From positions 26,511,501 through 26,575,500 of the forward strand of contig NC_088916.1 in assembly GCF_963576675.1 (NCBI RefSeq): a stretch of 64,000 bases of DNA, read 5' to 3'. The position numbers were made by a program, and so were the translations under genes. This document shows positions 11,601-20,882 of this stretch, piece after piece (within the stretch, counting starts at the first letter, position 1; each line of letters opens with the position of its first letter). This DNA is from Euphorbia lathyris (taxonomy: Eukaryota; Streptophyta; Magnoliopsida; Malpighiales; Euphorbiaceae). The notes beneath the pieces were generated by a model, which saw only the letters and a list, made by a program, of their open reading frames with translations, had not been told where the DNA came from and ran no database searches.

Positions 11601-12715
11601 CTATTCACATGGGTAGAGATGATTTTGATTTCTGCGCTTAGTAGCCCTCTACGAAGGGTATTTTCTCTGCCAAAGAGTTCTATTCGATTATCAGTCCTCG
11701 TTCCTCCTCGGTGGACTGGTATAAATTTTTTTGGAATGCTCACACTCCCCCTTCTCATTCCTTCACTTCCTGGAGAGTTTTGCATGGCCGGGTTCCGACT
11801 CACGACCTCCTGCAGCATCTAGGCTTCTATTTTACCTCTCGTTGTGTTCTATGTGGTAGAGATGCTGAGTCCATTAACCACTTATTAATTAGCTGTTCTT
11901 TTGCAGATTCTCTTTGGAGAGCCCTTGAGATTCATTTTGACTGCGCTTTGCCTCGTCATTTCCAATTCATCCACTTCTTCAGCACTCTTCGTAGCATTCA
12001 TTTTGGCTCTCAGGTATCGATGATCTGGCGTGTTGCCGCTGTTTCTTGCATCTGGTTAATCTGGCATTGCAGGAATGAAGCACCCTTTAAGGAAGTTTCT
12101 CCTTCTATTCAACACTCTAAGATCACCCTATTTTGAATGATTCGAGAGTCCTTTGCCTCTTCTAAAGGTTTTTGTCCTAGGCCGCCTCCGGCTCCCAACA
12201 TTATTTCGGTTCATTGGCTTAAACCTCCTCCGGGCTGGGTTAAAGTCAATGTGGACGGCTCTGCTTTTGGCACTCATGGCGAGGCGGGAGCGGGAGGTAT
12301 CTTTCGCAACTATCGAGGCTTTCCCAAAGGTTGTTTCGCTTTTTCTACCCCACCTTCTTTTGCTTATATGGCTGAATTGAGAGCCGCTATTTTCGCAATT
12401 GAACTTGCTTGGGAGAAAAATTGGCATCAGCTTTGGGTTGAGTCAGACTCCATGTACGTAGTTAATCTGCTTCGACATCGTTCCATGGATGTTCCTTGGA
12501 GTATTCGACAAAAGTGGTTGCATTGTCTCAGCATTTGCTCTAGGATGAACATTCTTTTTACTCACATCTTTAGGGAAGGAAATAGAGTTGCTGATGCATT
12601 GGCAAAATTTGGAGTCTCTTCCTCAGTGATCAATTGGTGGCCTTCAGCTCCTGCTTTTTGTCACAGGTTTATCAATGATGACATCTGTAATATTTTTCAT
12701 TTGCGTTTTTCTTGA
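8639..12715 (+). pseudogene. LINE ORF2: endonuclease, reverse transcriptase, zf-RVT, RNase H (copy 1)
   Basis: A single frame of about 1358 codons. The APE-type endonuclease shows N7 in WNCRG, FGDFNAI (D134, N136), D193 in DRAL and SDH at 218-220. RT shows KIDIRKAFD, RQGDPLSP and FADD (residues 685-688). A zf-RVT region follows around 11760-11900, then an RVT_3 RNase H (VNVDGSAFG; ESDS; NRVADALAKFG). Seven in-frame stops lie at 9719, 11396, 11423, 11597, 11639, 11642 and 12134; all are shared with copy 2, and most look like C-to-T or G-to-A changes. A 45-bp in-frame stretch present in copy 2 is missing near 12178. The element is dead. Confidence 0.93.
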
Positions 12716-12886
12716 CCTTTCCTAAACTTTTCTACTCCCCCCCTTCTTCTTGTTTGTTCTCCTTTCTCTTCTCTTGTTCAAACATTCACCTTTTTTTTAA
12801 TATATTGCGGGTTTGTCAGTTCTTGGGCCATAGGTGCTCACCCCGCCCAAGTTCTGTCTCGTCCCCATTTCTATCAAAAAAAAAAA
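12716..12886 (+). other. LINE 3' UTR and poly-A tail
   Basis: A pyrimidine-rich 3' UTR ends in 11 A. Copy 2 has 14 A at the same place (40773-40786), a normal slippage difference. AT-rich MITE sequence follows directly. Confidence 0.85.
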
Positions 12887-13340
12887 TAGTTCATCATTAT
12901 TTATAAATAATGTATTATTATTTATTATAATTGATATCTAATTTATAATTTAATATAATTTATATATAATTCATCAATATTTATTATAATTATAATTATT
13001 TATATATAATGTATTATTATTTATTATGATTTTTATATAATTCATCATTATTTATTATAATTATAATTACTTATATATAATTTATAATTTTTTTATTTAT
13101 AATTATAATTTTTTATATATAATTTATCATTATTTATTGTAATTATAATTATTTATATATAAAATATATCATTATATATAATTTATTATAATTATAATTA
13201 TTTGATGCAGTTAAGTTAAGTTTAATTCAGTTCAGTTCAGTTCAGTAGCATTCAGTTCAGTTCAGTTAATTTAATTTCAGTTAAGTTAATTTAATTTAAT
13301 TTCAGTAAAAAAGAACAGGGCCTAACTGATTGTCCTTTAA
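12887..13340. repeat. AT-rich MITE remnant with GTTCA-type tandem tract
   Basis: Alternating TATATAATT/ATTATAATTA units to about 13200, then a tract of repeated TTCAG (about 13204-13300), ending GAACAGGGCC near 13322. The same kinds of unit occur in the opposite orientation at 56953-58915 (CTGAACTGAA repeats), where the possible terminus is GGCCTTATCACTGG. I infer a hAT-like MITE family whose other half was separated by the LINE insertion; no TSD could be shown. Confidence 0.5.
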
Positions 13341-13464
13341 CTTTAAGTTGTATGATTGAGTTAACTATATTAACTAACTATTTGTTTAATCTGTTTATCA
13401 TCAATATTTCCTCATGATGGAAAGTACATAAATGTCTGTTATATGCAAAGTCGATGTAGTATGT

Positions 13465-13800
13465 TGAAGAAGTTGAAGAACTCAAGCTTGCCTAAAGGCT
13501 TTTGTCAAAATGTCTGCCAAATGATGTGAAGTTCGAACATGAAGTAAATGTATGGCTCTAGCTAGTAATTTGCTTCTAAACAAATGACAATCTATTTTTA
13601 TATGTTAAGTTCTTCCATGAAAACTTGGATTATGTGCATTGTAGATTGCAGATTTGTTATCACAATATAGATGCTAGATGGTCGATGTTGGCTGAATCCA
13701 ACATCTTGTAACACGAAATCATTTGATTTCACTCATTGTCATTGTTAAAGCTCTACACTCTACTTCACTAGAGCTTCTTCAGATAAAGCCATGTGTGGTA
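13465..13800 (-). pseudogene. Copia RNase H / pol C-terminus relic, minus strand (copy 1)
   Basis: Read on the minus strand, this stretch gives degraded copia RNase H motifs in order: an ALSEEA-like segment, IYCDN, HLFRSKLLARAI, and ADILTKAF. It is interrupted by stops and flanked by no LTR that I can identify. It is older than the insertion of element B and is duplicated at 41365-41700. Confidence 0.65.
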
Positions 13801-13868
13801 AAGAGCTTTCTGAAGTAAAATTAGAGGTTTGAGTCACTTTAGAGGTTTTGACTAGTCAAACATCTAAT

Positions 13869-13905
13869 AGTGTTGTTTGATGAAAAGATGTTTGAAAGAG
13901 CTTAT
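13869..13905. repeat. Left fragment of a hAT-like MITE interrupted by element B
   Basis: The bases left of B continue into the sequence right of B (25872-26118) across the TSD cttat. The right part has AATCAGCTA/ATCCGCTAAC units and in single-copy DNA ends TTGTCAAACAAGGCC near 55982, typical of GGCC..TGTTTG hAT MITEs. The left end near TGTTGTTTGA at 13871 is a guess. No clear TSD for the MITE itself. Confidence 0.4.
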
Positions 13906-15399
13906 TTTTGAAACACCTTTCCACAAGATTTTGATTTGACAAAATCATTTAAGTTTAATCCATGATTAAGAGACAATTAAATTTAAGTGCTTTGATTTAA
14001 TTGTACTAATCTGTTTGTTCAATATTGAGTAATATGAATGCAAAAAGAAATAAAGATTAAGACAGGACAAAGTCAGCATGAGAACACAACACAAGCTGAG
14101 TGAAGAGAACTCAGCATAAGAGAAGATAAGCCATCTTCAGAACAACAGCTTCAGAATAAAGCATGATCAAAGAAGCTGAGTGAAACGAAGCTCAGCACAG
14201 AAGAAGTCTGCTCCAAGAAATAGATTCTACAGAACGAAGCTGACCATGGAAGCTGAGTGGAAAAAGAACTCAGTATGAGTATTGGTGAAAATCAAAGACA
14301 ATGATTTTCGAAGTGAAGCTGAGTGATCTTCAGGACAGCTTGAATGATCCGTTAGCTAAAAGACAAATTCGACAACTGTCTGCACCAATAATAGAAGCCT
14401 TGAATTACGCAAAAGCCAAATTCCAAGATGCATGGGTCAACTGTTCGATGCTATAAGATAAACTGCTGCAAGAAGACAAAGTCTGTAGGAAGAAGACAAG
14501 TCTGATGTCTGAAGAATTCAGAAGACAGGATTGGCCTGCACATCTGAAGCTGACCAGAAGTTTGTCCCCCAAAAGAGCCGTTTTGGACTCAACGGACAAA
14601 TCAATTTCAAATGATTTGTTCCTCACATTTCAACTATAAAAGGGACAAAGATATCATTTGGAAGATTGTCGATTCACAGAAAATTACAAGTGAGAAAGAT
14701 ACAAATTAAAAGCACTCAAAAACAAGAAAGAAAACTTACACCAACCTTCTATTCTTTGTGTAAATGCTAGATTGATTGTTTGTAATCATCTAAAGTGTTC
14801 TTTATCTTAAAAGGAACAAATTTGTGATCAATTGTAATATTGAGAGTGTGTATGCTGAGTACTTGGTATTAAGTACTTAGTGGTAGAGAAATCTAAGTGC
14901 TGGGTTGTAGCGCTTAGTAGGAGTTGAGTAGACGAATAGAGGAAGGTACTCTTGCATATTCAACTGCCTGTAATCGGTTTGTGCTCTACCTTTAAAGAGC
15001 TCAGTATTGGATTCTAAAAGCCCGGAGGATTTTGGGGACTAGACGTAGGCGGAGAGGCCGAACCAGGATAAGTGATACTGAGTAATTTCTAACTCTCTTA
15101 AATATATATATGTGAATGTGTTGCTTGTTATATTTACTCAGCATATAAACTGGTTGAAGCTGACACTGAGTAAATTGGAGTGCTGAGTTGGAAGCTGACC
15201 ACAAAAGTGTCAATTCCCAACTCTCAAGTGAAACAGTCTTAGTCATCATCTGACTAAAGTTGTCTTACATTAAGATCGGCCAAGCTGACCAAAGCTGAGT
15301 TAATAAACTCACCAAAATTATTAAGTCAGCAAGATTAATTAGCGAAAAATTTATATTAGTTCTTAACCCCCCCTTGGAACTAATCACACGGGACCAACA
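13906..15399 (+). repeat. 5' LTR of element B copy 1
   Basis: 1494 bp versus 1502 bp for the 3' LTR. It starts TTTTGAAACACC, where the 3' LTR keeps TGTTGAAACACC, and ends GGGACCAACA. A TATA box (TATAAAAG) lies at 14635-14642. The motif GCTGAGT or GCTGAC recurs about every 100 bp, sometimes paired with its complement (for example around 14095-14175). Confidence 0.93.
14635..14642 (+). promoter_or_regulatory. TATA box of element B 5' LTR
   Basis: TATAAAAG, with the LTR end about 760 bp downstream, giving a long R-U5. The corresponding sites are conserved in the other B LTRs (about 25098, 42535 and 52990). Confidence 0.6.
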
Positions 15400-15461
15400 A
15401 GTGGTATCAGAGCCTAAGCTCACTACTCAAAGATATAACTATCTTGAGCTGATCCCGATAA

Positions 15462-17246
15462 ATGGCTGAGAACAGCACTCGTTTCCTTCTCGGGAACCAA
15501 ACAACACAGATACTCCCTGAGGGATTATCAATTAGTCGGCCTCCCCTATTCTTTGGATCTAACTATACATTCTGGAAGAATAGGATGAAGAACTTTATCC
15601 AAGCCACAAACATGATTGCATGGCTTGCAATAGTTCAAGGCCCATACGTGCCATATAAAACTGTTAACAATGAGAAAGTTGTTAAGGGTGAAACTGAATG
15701 GTCAGAAGATGACCTTAGAAAACTTCAAAATAATGCTTCGGCTATCAATATGCTTCACTGTGCTTTAGATGCTGCAGAATACAATAAGATTTCAGGTTGT
15801 GAGTCAGCACAGGAAATTTGGAAGAAGCTTGAAGTGACCTACGAAGGCACAAGCAAGGTCAAGGAATCAAAAGTAAATAAGCATATGAGACTATACGAGC
15901 TGTTCGAGATGAATGATAATGAGGACATCTCGGGAATGAATGCTAGATTTACCAACATTATAAACGAGCTGAAAAGACTTGGAAAGAACTTCACTGAGGA
16001 AGAACAGGTGAAGAAGATCTTAAGAAGTCTCCCCAAAAGCTGGCAGGCCAAAAACACTGTAGTGGAGGAAGCTCAGAACCTTACTACTTATAAGTATGAT
16101 GAGCTGATCAGATCCTTGCTGACTCATGAGATATCAATGAAAAACTTTGAAGAAAAAGAGAAGTCAGAAGACAAGAAACAAAAATCACTTATCATGAAAG
16201 CTGACTCCACCGAAGCTGACTCGTCAGATGATGAGGAGATGGCCATGTTCATAAGAAAGATGAAGAAACTATTCAGGAAGAATGACAGGAACAACAAAAG
16301 GCCATACAAAAGAAGCGACGGGTACAAAGCTGAGTCCAGTGAGAAATACAAGAAGGACAGCTCCAAGCCTGTCACATGTTTTGAGTGCCACCAAACTGGG
16401 CACATCAAGTCAAGCTGCTCGAACCTCAAGAGAGACAAGAAGGGAAACAAGAAGGCAATGGTAGCAACATGGAGTGACAGTGATGAGTCAACATCATCCG
16501 AAGCTGATGCAAATGAAATGGCAAACATATGCTTCATGGCCGATGATGCTGACCACTCTCAATCCGAGCAAGCTGACCTCTCTGATGAAACTGACCAGGA
16601 GGCACACAACAATGAGGTAACATCCTTACTTTTTCTTAGAAATGAGATGATAAATGCCCTGAGTGATTTATATGCGCTAACTAAAAAGTGCAATAAGAAA
16701 GTAAAGGCACTCAGCAGGCGGTGTGATGAGATTGAATAGGTCAAGCTGAGTGACCTCCGATATCTTCTCTAAGACAACTCAACTCTGCATAGCAACATGG
16801 AAATTATGCACAAGTTTGTCTCAGAGGTCCAATCAGATTCAAAGAAACTGAAAAAGGATGTCACTACCCTACAGAGCCAAATAAGAGGCTCAAATAAAAA
16901 CAAATCCCATATTGAGTACTCAAGTACTAGTCAGCATAAACAATTCACACAGTGTGACTGTTGCGGGAAAAAGGGGCACACAAGAGAAGTGTGTTGGTAC
17001 AATAAGCGGACTGTCCAATGTGACTTCTGCGGAAAGAAAGGACATACCACTAAGGTATGTTGGCATGCTCAGCACAATAATGCTGACCACACTCAACATC
17101 ACCCTCAAAGGGTAATTCATTGTGACTTTTGTGGTAAAAGTGGCCACACTATCAAAGTATGCCATCACAAATTAAAATACGACTTTGCACCTGTTTATGC
17201 TAACAAACGAGGACCCAAAAAGAATTGGGTACCTAAAGATGAATAG
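15462..17246 (+). pseudogene. Element B gag (nucleocapsid with four CCHC knuckles), copy 1
   Basis: Starts MAENSTRFLLGN, 60 bp after the primer-binding site. The first 425 residues are open: a DUF4219/UBN2-type gag with FWKNRMKNFI, then a Lys/Asp/Ser-rich segment and a knuckle CFECHQTGHIKSSC (16377-16418). Stops at 16737 (TAG) and 16770 (TAA) interrupt a helical region. Three more knuckles follow in frame: CDCCGKKGHTREVC (16953), CDFCGKKGHTTKVC (17019) and CDFCGKSGHTIKVC (17121), each C-X2-C-X4-H-X4-C. TAG at 17244 precedes the protease region in the same frame, so gag and pol were originally one ORF. Confidence 0.9.
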
Positions 17247-17252
17247 TCTAAA

Positions 17253-20200
17253 ATGCAGGTGAGCCTGAGATGCGTGGAGAAATCAAAACTATGGTATATA
17301 GACAGCGCATGCTCGAGGCACATGACTGGTGATGAAACTCAGTTCATCACACTAGAGCTTAAACGAGGTGGAAGTGTAAGCTTTGGAGACAATAAGAAGG
17401 GTAAGATAGTCGGCTCATGTACTATTGGAGGTAACCCAACTATTGAGTCAGTCTCCTTAGTTAAAGGTCTCAAATACAATCTGCTGAGTGTAGCTCAGCT
17501 TTGCAAGAGCGGCAGAAAGGTTGTATTTGATGATACTCAGTGTCAAATAATCGAGGGAAAAACAAACGAATTGATTTTAACTGCCCCTCATGTGGACAAT
17601 GATACATGCTGAGTTTAGAAAAACAGTTTTCTAAAAATATATGCTTAGTGTCTAAAGAGGATAACTCCTGGCTATGGCATAGAAGACTTGGTCATGTAAG
17701 CATGGACCTTCTTGCCAAATTAGCTAGAAAGCAACTAGTTGAGGGATTACCCAAACTTAAATTTGAAAAAGATCAATTGTGTAATGCTTGTCAGCAAGGC
17801 AAACAAACTAAGAAGTCATTTCAAAGTAAAAATATTGTCTCAACCAAGAGACCATTGGAATTACTACACTTGGATATTTTCGGACCTATCCAGCCACTCA
17901 GCTTGGGAGGTAAAAAATTTTCCTTAGTCATTGTAGACGATTTCTCTCGGTACACTTGGATCATCTTGCTGAGCAGCAAGGATGAAACATTTGAGATGTT
18001 CACCACATTGATTAAAAAGCTTGAAAATGACAAAGACCTAAGAGTAGCTCATATTAGAAGTGACAATGGTGGAGAATTAAAAAACCAACAGTTTGATGAA
18101 TTCGTGAAACCAGTGGTATCGACCATAATTTCTCTGCTCCTAGAACACCTCAACAAAATAGGGTTGTTGAAAGGAAGAACAAAACAATTGTCGAAATAGC
18201 TAGGACAATGCTGAGTGAAAATAGGCTTCCAAAGTATTTCTGGGGTGAAGCTGTCCACACAGCATGCTACATTCTAAATAGGGCTTTAGTTAGACCTATT
18301 CTTAAGAAAACCCCATATGAACTTTGGAAAGGACGAAAGCCCAACATTGGCTATTTTCGTGCCTTTGGGTGTAAATGTTTTATACTCAACACAAAAGATA
18401 ATCTTGCAAAATTTGATGCCAAAGCTGACGAAGCGATCTTTTTAGGGTACTCAACTAACAACAAAGCATATAGGGTATATAATAAACGAACTCAGGTTGT
18501 AGAAGAGTCTGTCCATGTTGAGTTCGATGAAGCTGACCCTGCAGGAAAGTCAACTCAGCTCACTGAAGATGAATCAAGCTCAGCTTCCGCTGATCAAAAT
18601 GGAGCCTCTGAGTCATCAATACAAGGGATGACCAAAGGTAAGCAAGAAATTGAAATAACCTTTGCTGACCAATCTATTCCTGCAGAGATTGTAGAAACAC
18701 CTGTTCCAAACAACTCAACATTACCCAAAGAAATAAAAATTCCAAGATGACACTCGGAGAAGTCCATTCTTGATGCTGCTGACAACAAACTGATGATAAG
18801 AGATCAGCTTAGGAAGTATCTCAGCAATGTTGCCTTCGTCTCAGTGCATGAGCCAAAGAATTTTGCTGATGCTGAGCACGATGAATATTGGATCAATGCT
18901 ATGCAAGAAGAGCTTGATCAATTCACAAGAAATGAGGTATGAGATTTAGTACCTAAACCTAGGAATCAAAAGACCATAGGAACTAAGTGGGTCTTTAGAA
19001 ATAAACTAGATGAGCTAGGCAACGTAGTCAGAAATAAAGCCCGACTTGTAGCCCAAGGCTATAGTCAACAAGAGGGCATTGACTGCGGTGAAACCTTTGC
19101 ACCCGTTGCTAGGTTAGAAGCTATATGTATACTGTGTGCCTATGCAAGTTTTATGAACTTTAAATTATATCAAATGGATGTTAAGAGTGCATTTCTTAAT
19201 GGTTTTATAAACGAAGAGGTGTATGTTAGTCAGCCTCCAGGGTTTGAAGATCCGAAATTTCCAAACCACGTTTATAAACTCAAAAAGGCCCTATACGGCC
19301 TAAAGCAAGCTCCAAGAGCTTGGTATGAGAGGTTGACCAACTTCCTACTGACCAGGAACTATGTCAGAGGCAAAGCTGACACAACCTTGTTTATTAAGAA
19401 AAAGGGTAAAAATACCCTACTTGCACAAATTTACGTAGATGATATAATTTTTGGTGCTACTGATGATTCTATGTGCAAAGAATTTAGCAAACAGATGCAA
19501 ACTGAGTTTGAAATGTCTATGATGGGCGAACTCAACTTCTTCCTTGGACTTCAAATCAAGCAAGGTAAGAATGACATCTTCATAAGTCAGTCCAAGTACG
19601 CCAAAGAAATGTTAAAGAATTTTGATATGGAAGAATGTAAACCCATATCAACCCCAATGGGTACTGACATGGTCCTTTGTGCTGACGAAAAAGGTAAGTC
19701 AGTAGACAACAAGCTATATCGAGGTATGATAGGCTCTCTACTCTATCTTACTGCCAGTAGACCTGATATTCAGTACTCAGTATGTTATTGCGCAAGATAT
19801 CAAGCTGACCCCAGGGAATCTCACTTAATAGCTGTAAAAAGAATTTTCAGATATTTACAGAGCTCAGTTAATGCAGGTTTATGGTATCCAAATACAAGTG
19901 ACTTCACACTGATTGGATATACTGATGCTGACTATGGATGAGATAAGCTAGAACAAAAAAAACACTTCAGGAGGATGTCAATTCCTAGGAAGCTGTCTGG
20001 TTTCGTGGTTTAGTAAAAAGCAGTCATCAGTAGCCCTGTCAACTGAAGCTGAGTACGTTGCTGCTGGAAGCTGTGTGGCCCAAGTCCTATGGATTAAGCA
20101 ACAACTTGAGGATTATGGCGTCAAAACAGAAACAATAGAATTCAAATGTGACAACAAGAGTGCCATTGACTTATCCAAGAATCAAATCCAACACAGTAGG

Positions 20201-20377
20201 ATGAAGCATGTCAGCATAAGACACCACTTCATCAGAGATCATGTACTCAAGGGTGAGATCAAGCTGACCTGCGTATCAACAAATGAACAGCTTGCGGATA
20301 TCTTTACGAAGCCCTTAGCTCGTGAGAAATTTAACATACTAAGGGAAGCTATCAGTATATCTAATCCTCTTCAATAA
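17253..20377 (+). pseudogene. Element B pol (PR-INT-RT-RNase H), copy 1, multiply disrupted
   Basis: Protease-like DSACSRHMTGD opens the region. Frame changes near 17610 into GAG-pre-integrase/integrase (WHRRLGHVS, HLDIFGP, RSDNGGE) and again near 18110, where the PQQN-V-ER motif continues. RT is coded at 18208-19941 ([34 protein letters not shown]) with stops at 18748 (TGA, private to copy 1), about 18940 and 19939. A third frame change lies near 19960, at an A8 run. RNase H resumes (AEYVAAGSC, CDNKSAIDLS, ADIFTKPLA) and ends at 20377. All frameshifts are shared with copy 2. Confidence 0.92.
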
Positions 20378-20882
20378 ATTCTATGTGCTAAATTGAATGT
20401 TGAGTGATTACCATGCTGAGTGATTTGTGATAATTTAGTAACTGTTGCATGTTGAGTTAAGAATGACATGAAATCACCCTAAGCTGAGTAGACATACATG
20501 CTGAGTGATTTTTTCCTAAGCTGAGTTACTAAGTCCACAAACAACTATCCTACGTAAAACTGACTACTCAGAATCACAAACGGTTGATATTCTTCATGCT
20601 GAGTAAAAACCATTTAAAACATTAAATGCTAGCATGCGCATTAATAGCCACCTAGGATAACGTAAGCAATAATGAGAAAACTCATGCGCCAAACGTGTCA
20701 TAAATGCCAGAATCTCTGTTGGTTGATAATCTCGAGGTTAAACGGCTAGTTCAACGAATAGGATCAATTAGCACCTCTATAAATAGTGGAAGTATTCTCA
20801 CTTATCACTCTTTACACTCGAAATCCTTGGTATTCAAATCTTTCTCTCTGAATCCCAGAATCCTATCAAAGAATTCGTAATC
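20378..20882 (+). other. Pol-to-ORF3 spacer of element B, copy 1
   Basis: About 500 bp of non-coding sequence with at least five GCTGAGT motifs within 20410-20605. It ends in a promoter-like segment: TATAAATAG at 20778-20786, a short A/C-rich untranslated stretch and the ORF3 ATG at 20883. Confidence 0.75.
20778..20786 (+). promoter_or_regulatory. Internal TATA box upstream of element B ORF3
   Basis: TATAAATAG sits 96 nt before the ATG at 20883. Normal plant spacing would start a transcript near 20810 and give a leader of about 70 nt. It is identical in copy 2 at 48678-48686. This suggests ORF3 had its own transcript; no expression evidence is available. Confidence 0.5.

Larger units (their letters stand above)
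8313..12886 (+). mobile_element. L1-type LINE, 3' part after element A insertion, copy 1
   Basis: This continues the LINE interrupted by element A and begins with the TSD catag. It contains the end of ORF1, all of ORF2, a short C-rich 3' UTR and a poly-A tail (11 A at 12876-12886). The missing 5' part lies left of the window; its copy-2 equivalent is 26119-26682. The reading frame of ORF1 is preserved when element A and one TSD are subtracted, so A inserted into a LINE with an open ORF1. Confidence 0.92.

Noticed and set aside
13204..13300. Regular TTCAG repeats considered as a CRISPR-like or satellite array
   Set aside because: Unit is 5 bp without spacers, in plant DNA; it fits a subterminal repeat of a MITE.
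16124..16537. A 137-codon minus-strand Ser/Phe-rich frame opposite element B gag
   Set aside because: Antisense shadow of the Lys/Glu/Ser-rich gag segment; no motif of its own.
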